Made by a program: the position numbers and the translations under genes
Part shown: positions 1 through 8,130 of the stretch, in pieces
How the letters are laid out: each line of letters starts with the position of its first letter
Position numbering within the stretch: position 1 is the first letter of the stretch
NCBI RefSeq assembly: GCF_004005375.1
Contig: NZ_RZUF01000021.1
Location: 1 to 64,000, forward strand
Direction: 5' to 3'
DNA from: Rheinheimera sediminis
GTDB taxonomy: Bacteria > Pseudomonadota > Gammaproteobacteria > Enterobacterales > Alteromonadaceae
DNA: 64,000 bases
Notes under the pieces: generated by a model
Seen by the model: only the letters and a program-made list of their open reading frames with translations
Database searches by the model: none
What the model was told of the DNA's origin: nothing

Positions 1-106
1 CACCTTCTTCAGAAGGTGGATTCTTTACTTTAGTTCCTACTTGTAAAACAAGGCTGATTTAGCTTAAATGAGGACGTTAATAACATAACTGCAACAGGAC
101 GTTGAG

Positions 107-445
107 ATGTTACATCAGGGAAAGTTACAGGATTGGGATCCTATACAAGGTACTGGTTTTCTACAGCAGGAAAAAGCGGGTCCACTTATTCGAATTTGTA
201 GCTGTAGCTTTCGTAAAAAGCCAAATCAGCTAAAAGATGGTGACCAGATTTTTTTTCAGATGGAGGTCGACCTGCAAGGCAAACCTATAGCTGTGTTGGC
301 TTATAAAGCAGGACAATGTTTTGCGCCGGATCCGGCCTTTAAAAGGCCTTTACTCTCTTCACTGCTATTTCAACAACTGCTCTCAGTGTTGGTTACTATG
401 TCTATTCTTGCCTGGTTGGGTTATCAGTTTTTTTTCTTAGCCTGA
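107..445 (+). CDS. Cold-shock-domain-like protein with C-terminal membrane segment
   Basis: The 112-residue product starts with a stretch resembling the OB fold of CspA/DUF1294 proteins: GKLQDWDPIQGTGFL near the start, then a GDQIFFQMEVD segment around residue 50. It ends with one strongly hydrophobic helix at about residues 88-111. Proteins of the CSD-DUF1294 type have this order but carry more membrane helices, so this looks like a short relative. The RNA-binding aromatic motifs of true cold-shock proteins are not well kept (CSCSF where RNP1/RNP2 residues would lie), so nucleic-acid binding is uncertain. The ATG follows a GGACGTTGAG stretch. It faces convergently toward the next gene. Confidence 0.6.
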   Translation: MLHQGKLQDWDPIQGTGFLQQEKAGPLIRICSCSFRKKPNQLKDGDQIFFQMEVDLQGKPIAVLAYKAGQCFAPDPAFKRPLLSSLLFQQLLSVLVTMSILAWLGYQFFFLA

Positions 446-553
446 GTTAGTGGATGATGTGTATCGACCCTCTTTGATGTAACTAATTAAATCAAAGAAG
501 CAGGTTCATTGTTCTCATTTTCACTGACTTAATACTCAGATTTTTCTGGATCT

Positions 554-650
554 GAAGGCGCGCTGTCTGGCCATAGCCGGCTATGGCTAGACAGAGCCAC
601 GCAGAAAGGCGTAAAAAGATGCCTATTCAGTGACAAGGCTTATCCCGAAC
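554..650 (-). repeat. Dispersed palindromic repeat, copy a
   Basis: Read on the minus strand it begins CGGGATAAGCC, continues CACTGAATAGGCATCTTTTT, and ends with a hairpin, GCCATAGCCGGCTATGGC (18 bp, perfectly palindromic). The same order of blocks recurs near 39188, 43790 and 52330. It lies between convergent genes, so it could also act as a transcription stop. No ORF is associated. Confidence 0.6.
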
Positions 651-711
651 ATCAGATTATTTAGCAATAAGTTCCTGTGAATAGAAGTCGATTTTACTAC
701 CCTTGATGCTT

Positions 712-1113
712 TTATCCGTTTAAAGCTTGTCGCTTTTCAAATAAGCTTTTACTGTAACCCACAGCGAAGTAAATCATCAGGCTATGGAACACCATCACAG
801 CTGCATAAGTTAAAGCGGCGTTGGTAAAGTGCTGTGCAGCAATAATGCCTTGTGGACTGCTGAAAGTGAGTACCGCCTGGATCAGTGCATCACTTAAAAT
901 CAGAGCGTAAACCACCTTCTGACTTTGTTCAGTTGTTAAAAACGCATTTTGTTTTTTACAGTATTGATAGACCAGAAAAATAGTCAGGGCTGGCAACAAC
1001 ACAACATCCTGAATAAATCCAAGTTTAATGGCTGAAAAATAATTGGCCAAAGCCAGTACCAACAGCACCAGAATTTGAAACGCAAAAAAGCGGCTGATAA
1101 TAAAAGACAACAT
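712..1113 (-). CDS. Small integral membrane protein, four predicted helices
   Basis: The protein of about 133 residues has four hydrophobic segments (roughly residues 3-25, 33-49, 72-88 and 103-120) separated by short charged loops such as CKKQNAF. Length and topology recall the ABZJ_00895-type family, but this is only a resemblance. I start it at the ATG at 1113, which has AGGTAGG upstream; a GTG nine bases earlier is also open. It is read toward repeat copy a and has no operon partner. Function unknown. Confidence 0.6.
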   Translation of the reverse strand: MLSFIISRFFAFQILVLLVLALANYFSAIKLGFIQDVVLLPALTIFLVYQYCKKQNAFLTTEQSQKVVYALILSDALIQAVLTFSSPQGIIAAQHFTNAALTYAAVMVFHSLMIYFAVGYSKSLFEKRQALNG

Positions 1114-1184
1114 AAAAGGCACCTACCTAAACTAAATGAAATCAGATTAAAGCATTGGCAGTTAAATGGCGCTTCGACTTAAGT

Positions 1185-2234
1185 CTAACTCTGCTTAGCT
1201 TTGGGAATGTCCTCTGCTGCTATTACCACCTGATTACGGCCCTGATGTTTGGCCTTATACAAGGCTACATCAGCCTGATGCAGCCAGCTCTCCCAGTCAG
1301 TGGCTTGCTGCACTGTGGCAATACCAATAGAGGTTGTCAGGGCTGAGCCATCAGGGCGTGACAGTTGATGCCAGACGGCATGTCGGACTTTTTCTGCTAA
1401 ACGATGTAAATCCGCCAGTTGAATGTCTTTAATCAATAGTACAAATTCTTCGCCGCCATAACGAAACACCGAGTCTTGTTGGCGGATCATTTGTTTTAAT
1501 AAAGGCACCAGTTGAGTCAGAATAAGATCGCCAGACTGATGGCCAAAATTATCATTGATCGCTTTAAAATGGTCTAAATCCAACAGCATTAAACCGCTTA
1601 CCATATTTTTCTGCTGGTAGTGCTCAATGGCTGCTGTCAGTTCGTCGGCTAAAGAATAACGAGTTGCTGCACCTGTGAGTGGATCTGTGCTGGCTAAATG
1701 CCTCAATTCTTGCCGCTGTAAATGAGTACGATAGGCGAAAATGTAAGCGAAAATACAGGTGATTAACGTAGTGGTAATAAAAGCCAGCAGTTGGACCTTA
1801 GTATTAAAAATACTGGATTGCCCGGCAAAATGGATCGATACAATAGCACTGACCATTAATAACAGTAAAAGTAGCGCTTTGATGGGGGCTACTAAAAAGA
1901 AGATAAACACCATCAAAGGGTAAATCCAGAACAGCGCGTCTTGCCCGAGCTCCATACAGACCAGAACAGCACCAAAACAAAATATGGTAGCCATCAAAAA
2001 GCCTGGTTTTTCAGTCTCTCCGGTGCGCCAGGCCATTCTGACTGAAGTTGTACTGACGGCTATCATAAGCAGATCCACTATGCCGACTAAATAGCTGCCT
2101 GTTGCCAAACGGTATAAAGCGTAAGGCAATAAAGTACAGCCAGTTATTACGCCAACTAAAGTAATCATCGACAGATGGAAATTGTCTTTTAAGCGCTGTA
2201 ACAAGCATACCTCTGTTTTTCGATCCCAGAGCAT
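1185..2234 (-). CDS. Membrane-bound diguanylate cyclase (GGDEF)
   Basis: About five or six membrane helices fill residues 18-170; a linker (HLQRQELRHLASTDPLTG) leads to a GGDEF domain covering roughly residues 180-340. The active-site signature is GGEEF, preceded by FRY, and the substrate-binding LDLDHFKAINDNFGH block is intact, so the enzyme should make cyclic di-GMP from two GTP. An RQQD lies five residues before GGEEF, matching the RxxD inhibitory site, so product inhibition is expected. The membrane part resembles no sensor I can name. It is a single gene with its ATG at 2234. Confidence 0.9.
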   Translation of the reverse strand: MLWDRKTEVCLLQRLKDNFHLSMITLVGVITGCTLLPYALYRLATGSYLVGIVDLLMIAVSTTSVRMAWRTGETEKPGFLMATIFCFGAVLVCMELGQDALFWIYPLMVFIFFLVAPIKALLLLLLMVSAIVSIHFAGQSSIFNTKVQLLAFITTTLITCIFAYIFAYRTHLQRQELRHLASTDPLTGAATRYSLADELTAAIEHYQQKNMVSGLMLLDLDHFKAINDNFGHQSGDLILTQLVPLLKQMIRQQDSVFRYGGEEFVLLIKDIQLADLHRLAEKVRHAVWHQLSRPDGSALTTSIGIATVQQATDWESWLHQADVALYKAKHQGRNQVVIAAEDIPKAKQS

Positions 2235-2354
2235 GACACACCCAGGGTCAGACTTATGATGACGGATTTGGATACTGACATTAAGAACACAGACTCAGCA
2301 TTACATTAAACTGGTTTTAACGACTCAGCACTATTCTAATAGATGCTCAGGCAT

Positions 2355-2903
2355 TTATTTTTTAAACCTTAATGCCAACTCTTGTAAGGCACCCAACAGC
2401 TGAACTATAAGGCGTTGAATCCGTTCGTCCGTCAGCTTTACATCGCTATCGAAGGTATTGGCAAAAGCGTTGCAGAATACTTCGGGTTTATTCACCAGGT
2501 GCAGGTCTAAAAATACGCATACCTGACGTAAGTGATACTGAGCTCTCGAGGTCCCCATACCACCACCCGAGCCTAAAATAGCCGCTACTTTTCCGGCCAT
2601 TAACGCGTTATCAGGCTCACGTGATGCCCAATCCAGCGCATTTTTCAGCGCTGGGGCAATAGAGTAGTTGTATTCAGGGCAGGCCAGTAAAAAAGCATCA
2701 GCTTGTGCAAATTGAGCAAGCAGACTCTGTACAGCCAAGGGTTGAACTTTGAGGTCTGAATTATAAAAAGGTAGATCCGTCAGATCTGCAAGTTCGATCT
2801 GCATGCCGTCGGGTGCATGCGCTATGGCATATTCGAGCAGGGCTTTGTTTGTTGATTTTGCTCTCAGGCTACCGCAAAGTGCTAGTACTTTTAATCCGGA
2901 CAT
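2355..2903 (-). CDS. NAD(P)H-dependent FMN reductase (ChrR/azoreductase-like)
   Basis: 182 residues, the usual length for the flavodoxin-like NADPH-dependent FMN reductases. The phosphate-binding loop is CGSLRAKSTN near residue 10, and the family block PEYNYSIAPALKNALDW is present around residue 79, followed by the glycine-rich GSGGGMGTSR. These enzymes transfer two electrons from NAD(P)H to quinones, azo dyes or chromate through FMN in the cytoplasm. The natural substrate cannot be told from sequence. The gene stands alone, 65 bp downstream (minus strand) of yjjX. Confidence 0.88.
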   Translation of the reverse strand: MSGLKVLALCGSLRAKSTNKALLEYAIAHAPDGMQIELADLTDLPFYNSDLKVQPLAVQSLLAQFAQADAFLLACPEYNYSIAPALKNALDWASREPDNALMAGKVAAILGSGGGMGTSRAQYHLRQVCVFLDLHLVNKPEVFCNAFANTFDSDVKLTDERIQRLIVQLLGALQELALRFKK

Positions 2904-2968
2904 GGGTTTTTCCTCGGCGTTAAGTCTGACTCTACACTAAGTCTGAAGCAATGAAATGACAAGCTGAT

Positions 2969-3478
2969 TTAAAAGATTGCAGGATTTAAAAAAGGAATCA
3001 TCGCCAGAATCAGGGCCTGATGATACACAGAACTGCGGCTGAGTTTGTTCTGAGTCAACAGAGCTATAGCGCCGCCTTTTTGTTTGACATTAGTCTGATC
3101 AAAAAGAGCATCCATCACATCGCCCAATTCTTTACCTTGCTTTAGCTCTGCTAAAGCCACTGGCGGTAACATTAAGCTGGCAGAACGGGCCTTGCCAATT
3201 TTGCCCTGATGTTCAATCACCATCCAGGCAAAAGTAAAATCACCATCTAAGCCTGCTTCGATCGCAACACGATAATCAGCATCTTCGTTTACAAGAGCCG
3301 CGACTCTGTTCATAGCTCCCAGCAAGGTTTCTTCGCTGCTCATCGGCTGATCTGCCACACCACTGGGCACAGCTATACCTTGCACGTCCAAAGCTTCATG
3401 ATTAAATACCTCTGCAAAAGCTGAGGCGACCGCATTAATTTTGGCTGGATTAGCAGAGGCAACTCGTATTTTTATCAT
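2969..3478 (-). CDS. yjjX: Inosine/xanthosine triphosphatase YjjX
   Basis: The 169-residue protein matches YjjX: it opens with the nucleotide-binding IRVASANPAKINAV, has the VPSGVADQPMSSEET block near residue 45, and YRVAIEAGLDG near residue 75. YjjX hydrolyses non-canonical ITP and XTP, keeping deaminated purines out of nucleic acid. The ATG at 3478 is chosen because AGGT lies upstream; a TTG seven codons earlier extends the frame but adds residues not typical of the family. It lies just downstream of the yebC-like gene, separated by that gene's terminator. Confidence 0.88.
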   Translation of the reverse strand: MIKIRVASANPAKINAVASAFAEVFNHEALDVQGIAVPSGVADQPMSSEETLLGAMNRVAALVNEDADYRVAIEAGLDGDFTFAWMVIEHQGKIGKARSASLMLPPVALAELKQGKELGDVMDALFDQTNVKQKGGAIALLTQNKLSRSSVYHQALILAMIPFLNPAIF

Positions 3479-3511
3479 CGAAATACCTATTGATTTCAAA
3501 AGCTAAATTGC

Positions 3512-3542
3512 AGAAAAAACAAAGGCGGCCAGTGCCGCCTTT
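3512..3542 (-). terminator. Rho-independent terminator after the yebC-like gene
   Basis: On the minus strand, AAAGGCGGC-ACTG-GCCGCCTTT forms a perfect 9-bp stem with a 4-base loop, followed by GTTTTTTCT. It lies 18 bp past the stop of the yebC-like gene and before yjjX. Confidence 0.88.
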
Positions 3543-3559
3543 ATTCAATACCAGCAGTG

Positions 3560-4261
3560 TTAACCTGCTAAACCAACGTAGACGTGCTGTACGTCATCAT
3601 CGGCGTCAATGGCTTCTAAAAAGGCTTCTACTTCGGCGCGAGCGGCGTCATCTAAAGTCACAGGGTTATTTGGACGATACACCAGCTTGGCTGAAGTCAC
3701 GTTAAAACCAAAAGCAGGTAAAGCTTTGCTGACGGCATCCAGATCGGTAGGTTCGGTCAGGAATACGCTATCGCCGTCTTCACCTTCTTCAAAGTCCTGC
3801 GCACCTGCTTCAATAGCTGCTACTTCCAAATCAGCATCAGGTGAAACAGCATGAGCGACAATTTCACCTAAGTATTTGAAGTCCCATGACACTGAACCTG
3901 AACCGCCTAACTGACCTTTACGGAACAGCACGCGGATACTCTGGGCCGAACGGTTTTTGTTGTCTGTTAAACATTCAACAATCACAGGCACCTGATGTGG
4001 GGCAAAACCTTCATAAACAACAGTTTCGTAGTTAGCCGGGCCGTCCAGTAAACCTGCACCTTTTTTAATAGCGCGCTCTAAAGTCTCACGTGGCATTGAG
4101 GCTTTTTTCGCCGCTTCCACCGCAACACGTAATTTGGAGTTCATATCAGGGTCGGCACCGTTACGGGCTGCAACCATAATTTCTTTGGCTAACTTAGTAA
4201 AAATACGGCCTTTTGCAGCCGAGGCATCTGCTTTATGTTTAACTTTCCATTGAGCGCCCAT
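3560..4261 (-). CDS. YebC/PmpR-family protein
   Basis: 233 residues, typical of the YebC/TACO1 family. Seen are the N-terminal block [20 protein letters not shown], the [20 protein letters not shown] helix, [19 protein letters not shown] and [10 protein letters not shown]. The opening [10 protein letters not shown] differs from the MAGHSKW start of the classical YebC, so this is the second paralogue found in Shewanella-like bacteria. Family members act as transcription regulators (PmpR) or as ribosome-associated factors that relieve stalling at proline-rich stretches; which role applies here is not visible. Start ATG at 4261; own terminator downstream. Confidence 0.88.
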   Translation of the reverse strand: MGAQWKVKHKADASAAKGRIFTKLAKEIMVAARNGADPDMNSKLRVAVEAAKKASMPRETLERAIKKGAGLLDGPANYETVVYEGFAPHQVPVIVECLTDNKNRSAQSIRVLFRKGQLGGSGSVSWDFKYLGEIVAHAVSPDADLEVAAIEAGAQDFEEGEDGDSVFLTEPTDLDAVSKALPAFGFNVTSAKLVYRPNNPVTLDDAARAEVEAFLEAIDADDDVQHVYVGLAG

Positions 4262-4292
4262 TGCTTCTCTCTCGTATCTGTATCAGTAAAAA

Positions 4293-4685
4293 TTAATGCT
4301 GGTGACCACAATCATGGTCGCAGTCGTCGCCGTGTTCATCATCAAAATCGTCATCGCCGTCCTGATGTTGCATCACGCCCCAACCGTCATTATGGCCGCC
4401 AAATTTTTTGGCGAATTTATCCAGTTCTGCTTCGCGTGCTGTAATGGCTTCGTGCTCTGGCAGCATGGTTTGGCTGACAATCAGCTCCCACTGTTCCAGA
4501 TCATTGAAGTGCAATTCCACTTCACCTTGCAGATCCGAGGCTACTAAGGCCGCCATGGCTTTTTCGGCCTGGTCCTTGTTTTTAAATACCAGATAAAAAT
4601 CGATGGCCAGAGGCTGGCTTAAATCTATTCCGGCGTCCATTAAGGCACGCAGCATATCGCCATTGCCGTCATCAGGAAATTGCAT
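4293..4685 (-). CDS. rraB: Ribonuclease E inhibitor RraB
   Basis: 130 residues with the RraB fold region AIDFYLVFKNKDQAEKAM and the LHFNDLEQWELIVSQTM block near residue 65. RraB binds RNase E and alters the degradosome's composition and cleavage of a subset of mRNAs. The C-terminal 30 residues are an Asp/His-rich tail (DDDFDDEHGDDCDHDCGHQH), longer and more His/Cys-rich than expected and possibly metal-binding. It lies 31 bp upstream of the yebC-like gene on the same strand, so the two may be co-transcribed. Confidence 0.9.
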   Translation of the reverse strand: MQFPDDGNGDMLRALMDAGIDLSQPLAIDFYLVFKNKDQAEKAMAALVASDLQGEVELHFNDLEQWELIVSQTMLPEHEAITAREAELDKFAKKFGGHNDGWGVMQHQDGDDDFDDEHGDDCDHDCGHQH

Positions 4686-4918
4686 GGTCCGCTCTCCACA
4701 TCAGGTTAATAGGCCGACCCGGTTGGTCCAGTGCGGCAAGTGGCCGGATTATAGCAATATTTTCAGCACTCTGGGTATCGCAATCTGGTATTGAACTTGA
4801 CCCCTATCATGGATAGTTGCAGACTCTGTAGCCTTCTAGTCGCAGGACCTATACAGATGAAATCAGTTTTACTTCGTATGCAACTCCTTGTTGTGCCTGG
4901 TAGCAAAAGGAGTCACTG

Positions 4919-5389
4919 ATGCTGCTGTATTTAGTGCGTCATGCCACAGCGCAGGACAGAGCTTTAGGCATAGCTGATCCTATGCGGCATCTGGTTGATA
5001 AAGGCATCAAGCAAGCGCAAAAGCTAGCGGAGTTTTGCAAAAAACAGCAATTAACCCCAGAGTTACTGCTGACCAGCCCTTTAGCGCGGGCTGAACAAAC
5101 TGCGGTTTTATTGCATCAGCACGCTCAATGGCCTGAACCTCAACAACAGGCCTGGCTTATTATTGATACCTTGCCTGAAGTTCAATTGAGGGCTTTGACG
5201 GAGTTGATGCAACAAGGCGTTAGTTCTGTGTGCTGTGTAGGGCATGAGCCTGATATTTCTGCCTTGCTAGCGCTGTTACTGGATACGGAGCCTGAACATT
5301 TTTTTATTAAAAAGGCTTCCATTACCGCGCTGGAACTGAGCCCTGGTCAGGCGGTGCTGCTGTGGTCTTTACCTGTGGCTTTGTTGTAA
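4919..5389 (+). CDS. sixA: Phosphohistidine phosphatase SixA
   Basis: 156 residues of the histidine phosphatase superfamily. The phosphoacceptor motif is LVRHATA at residues 4-10 (RHA in place of RHG), the second arginine lies in TSPLARAEQTA, and the second histidine in CVGHEPDISALL. SixA removes phosphate from His residues of phosphotransfer proteins such as the HPt domain of ArcB or PTS proteins. The ATG follows AAAGGAGTCACTG, a strong ribosome site. Its last 43 bases overlap tail to tail with acpH on the other strand. Confidence 0.9.
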   Translation: MLLYLVRHATAQDRALGIADPMRHLVDKGIKQAQKLAEFCKKQQLTPELLLTSPLARAEQTAVLLHQHAQWPEPQQQAWLIIDTLPEVQLRALTELMQQGVSSVCCVGHEPDISALLALLLDTEPEHFFIKKASITALELSPGQAVLLWSLPVALL

Positions 5390-5994
5390 CGCTCAAAAGC
5401 CAAAGCAGGGTTCTGCTCTATGGCCGATTGTTGAATAAAAAGCTGCAACTTGGGAAAGAAGCGCAAAAAGACCTGCTCTATTTGTAATTGAAGCTCTGGT
5501 AATTCGTCTGCAATAGCGGCATAGCGTGCCGTAAAGCGGCCACGGCTTGCCATACGTTGCAGCGAATATTGGATCCCCGCCAGTTCAGCGTAATGACCAA
5601 ACCAGTCTTGTTCAGTCACGGCTTTAACGGTTTTTGCCATAGCGTCTGGCATCAAGGGTAAGTCGCCTGTTAAGCTTTGATATAGCCGCTTCTTGTAGTC
5701 ATTAAAATCAGAATCAAAAAACTCTGGCCAGTGCTTAATCAGGCAAAAATCAAACAACATATCCAGAGCTATTGGGGCGAAACGTCGCATTGCAGGGCTG
5801 AACAATAACCTGGCTGCGCGAACATCCGGATCTTGATCGGTAAACCAGTCTACAGCTCTGTGGTTGTATAAAGCTGCAGTCACTGCTGGGCTTAATAACT
5901 CCGGATTGATGCCATGATAGAAGTCACCCAATAAATTTCCAATACGGGAATTGGTGTTGGGTTGTGCGAATAGCAGATGAGCCAGATAATTCAT
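5347..5994 (-). CDS. acpH: Acyl carrier protein phosphodiesterase AcpH
   Basis: 215 residues matching the AcpH/DUF479 family: MNYLAHLLFA start, IGNLLGDFYHG with the metal-binding Asp, NHRAVDWFTDQDPDV and the later DMLFDFCLIKHW block. AcpH removes the 4'-phosphopantetheine arm from holo-ACP using a metal in an HD-like site. The ATG at 5994 gives the family start; a frame extension to 6015 adds only seven residues. The 3' end runs 43 bp into the 3' end of sixA, which is unusual but keeps both domains whole. Confidence 0.9.
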   Translation of the reverse strand: MNYLAHLLFAQPNTNSRIGNLLGDFYHGINPELLSPAVTAALYNHRAVDWFTDQDPDVRAARLLFSPAMRRFAPIALDMLFDFCLIKHWPEFFDSDFNDYKKRLYQSLTGDLPLMPDAMAKTVKAVTEQDWFGHYAELAGIQYSLQRMASRGRFTARYAAIADELPELQLQIEQVFLRFFPKLQLFIQQSAIEQNPALAFERYNKATGKDHSSTA

Positions 5995-6103
5995 TACACC
6001 ACGGAGTTTATGCAAAAACTGCGTCTAGTCTAAGGCAAAAAAGATGTATTTGCTGAACTAATACGCTATAAGTAGAGGTCTGAAATACCAAGGAATAAGT
6101 GAT

Positions 6104-6706
6104 ATGAAACAAGGGGTTTTACTGCTAGCTGCGTTGAGTCTTGTTGGTTGCAGCAGCATTAGTCCGCAGGAATGTCAGATGGGAGACTGGTTTGCCATTG
6201 GCAAAACTGATGGTCAGCAGGGCTTCTCCAGTACTAAGTTTCGTAGTTATCAAAAAGAGTGTGCTGAATATGGCGTAGGTGCTGATTTTAAAGCCTATGA
6301 ACAAGGCCACGCACAAGGCGTGATACTGTATTGCACTTATGATGAAGGCAGAGCGCTAGGCCAGAGTGGAGGCGCTTTTAATAAAGTTTGTATAGGTGCA
6401 TTAGAACCGCAGTTTCGTTTAGGCTACGACCGTGGCCGTCAATGGTACCAGGCTGAATCCGCACTGCGTAATTTAGAAAGTAGCTTGCGCCAGAACGCCG
6501 GTACCATAGATGAGTTAGAACAACGCATCGACGATAACACTAAAGAGTTGAGTGCACTGAAAGACAAGCAGCAGAAACAAAAACTGTTGGACGAAAACCG
6601 TAGTTTACAGCGTCAACTGCGAGAGCTGAACCAGATGCAAGGCCAGTTAAAGCGTGATTTAAAACAAGCTGAGTTGCAACTTAGTTTGATCCAACTGGGT
6701 GGTTAA
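6104..6706 (+). CDS. DUF2799-type lipoprotein with C-terminal coiled coil
   Basis: A lipoprotein signal with lipobox LVGC places the mature Cys at residue 16. The next 100 residues have the DUF2799 pattern: Cys-rich segments QECQMGDWFAIGKTDGQQG, YQKECAEYG, YEQGHAQGV and YCTYDEGRALGQSGG. Residues 125-195 are a long, highly charged coiled coil (heptads of Leu with Glu/Gln/Lys). DUF2799 has no known function; an outer-membrane-anchored periplasmic structural role is an inference. It lies 27 bp upstream of the next gene, likely as one transcript. Confidence 0.78.
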   Translation: MKQGVLLLAALSLVGCSSISPQECQMGDWFAIGKTDGQQGFSSTKFRSYQKECAEYGVGADFKAYEQGHAQGVILYCTYDEGRALGQSGGAFNKVCIGALEPQFRLGYDRGRQWYQAESALRNLESSLRQNAGTIDELEQRIDDNTKELSALKDKQQKQKLLDENRSLQRQLRELNQMQGQLKRDLKQAELQLSLIQLGG

Positions 6707-6733
6707 CACAAGACTGAATGAGGAGAGCTGCAG

Positions 6734-7120
6734 ATGAGGGTTTTATGGGGGCTATTACTATGGGTGCCACTGCTGGCGCTATCTGCCCCTATGGACCTCA
6801 GCTGGACTGCAGAAAAACTACTGATAGCAGGTCAGCGTAGTCGCTTACTGCATCAACCAGAATGGCCGCAACAACAATCGGACCTAATCGCTTTCAGTAT
6901 GACAGGTGTGATCCCTAAAGGTATCCATTGTGAGTTAGAAATAAAACTTCGGGACCAGCTGCTACTTAGTTTGCCTTGTACCAAACGTTATATACTGGAG
7001 CGGCCTTTCCGTATTACACCTGGTATGTATCTGGAGTTATATCTGCATAACACCGATTTATTTAGTGCTGGTGAAGACGTAGTTTTACGCAACAGAGTAT
7101 CGCTGGATGTTGCTCAGTAG
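6734..7120 (+). CDS. Secreted protein of unknown function
   Basis: 128 residues beginning with a signal peptide (hydrophobic residues 3-16, cleavage likely after ALSA). The mature part is predicted to be mostly beta strand and has two Cys about 16 residues apart (HCELEIK and LPCTKRY) that could form a disulfide. I do not recognise a family. AGGAGAGCTGCAG before the ATG is a good ribosome site, and the short gap to the DUF2799 lipoprotein gene suggests that the two envelope proteins act together. Confidence 0.7.
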   Translation: MRVLWGLLLWVPLLALSAPMDLSWTAEKLLIAGQRSRLLHQPEWPQQQSDLIAFSMTGVIPKGIHCELEIKLRDQLLLSLPCTKRYILERPFRITPGMYLELYLHNTDLFSAGEDVVLRNRVSLDVAQ

Positions 7121-7125
7121 GTTAT

Positions 7126-8022
7126 TTAACCAGCCTCCTTGGGGTGGTGACTTAACCAGGCTTGAGCGACGCCAGACACTAAAATAAGTAATGCCCCAAA
7201 CCATTGCAACACAGACATAGGTTCAGCAAAAAGCATCCATGCACCGATAATAACGACCACAGGTTCCAGATAGGCCAAAGTCCCAAACACTCTGGTGGGC
7301 AAATGCTGGATCGCTTGCAATGCAAATACCAAGGCCAAAAACCCGGGAAATAAACCGGCCGCCATTAACCATAACCACTGTTCCGCTTCTGGTATTGGCT
7401 TGTTAATCAACAGGGGCAGAACACAAAGCGCCCCTACCAGTAGCTGATAAAAACTTTTTTGATACAAAGGAACTGTGTCAGGTACTTTTTTATTCAATAA
7501 AATAAAGGCTGTGTAGGTAAATAGAGACAACAGCGCAAACCAAAGTCCTTGTTGCTGCTCGACCCTGGCATTGATCTGAAATTCCTGCAGCATAAAAAAG
7601 CCGAAAAAAGCAGTGATGATTAGCAGCAAGGTCCTGCTTGTCAGACGTTCTTTGAAAACAAAGTGGGCCATAATGGCCGACAAAGCAGGAGCCAGATACA
7701 CCAGTAGAATAGCCAAGGTCAGTGACATACTTTGAATAGCTGATAGAAAACACAAAATGAAACCAGCTAACAACACCCCGTTCAATATAACCAAGGCTGG
7801 TGGTTTACTGGCCAATAGGTGCAATTGGCCAGTGAAGGCTAAATACAGAGCGAGTATTACAGCCCCTAAACCCAAGCGGTAAAATGTAAGACTGGCTGGA
7901 TCTAACGCACTAAAGCGTGCTATGAAACCAATAGTAGCCATCAGGGCTGCAGCTAAAGCGGCCATATAAAAGTAGCGATAGGGCGATAAAAGCATAGAAG
8001 TGCTGTTCAAGGGCGTATTCAC
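7126..8022 (-). CDS. EamA/DMT-superfamily transporter
   Basis: About 298 residues with ten hydrophobic helices arranged as two EamA repeats: the first runs from AALAAALMATIGF to the FMLQEFQ segment, the second from ALLSLFTYTAFILLN to ILVSGVAQAWL. Such inner-membrane proteins export amino acids or other small metabolites, but the substrate is not predictable. The GTG at 8022 is the first start; an ATG at 7995 nine codons in is equally possible. Convergent with the secreted-protein gene with only 5 bp between. Confidence 0.85.
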   Translation of the reverse strand: MNTPLNSTSMLLSPYRYFYMAALAAALMATIGFIARFSALDPASLTFYRLGLGAVILALYLAFTGQLHLLASKPPALVILNGVLLAGFILCFLSAIQSMSLTLAILLVYLAPALSAIMAHFVFKERLTSRTLLLIITAFFGFFMLQEFQINARVEQQQGLWFALLSLFTYTAFILLNKKVPDTVPLYQKSFYQLLVGALCVLPLLINKPIPEAEQWLWLMAAGLFPGFLALVFALQAIQHLPTRVFGTLAYLEPVVVIIGAWMLFAEPMSVLQWFGALLILVSGVAQAWLSHHPKEAG

Positions 8023-8130
8023 AAAGCCGCCACTTTAACCAGTCATTTTAGCCAATTCAAGCGGTCATTTTTTAAGTTTATGGCTTTACTCTCGTCTATC
8101 CACAGACTGAATAAGGTTTTATTTGATAGC

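Noticed and set aside
1-106. Hairpin CACCTTCT-TC-AGAAGGTG at the left edge and a short open frame ending near 60
   Set aside because: The frame could be the end of a gene cut by the window edge, and the hairpin a part of it; there is too little sequence to decide.
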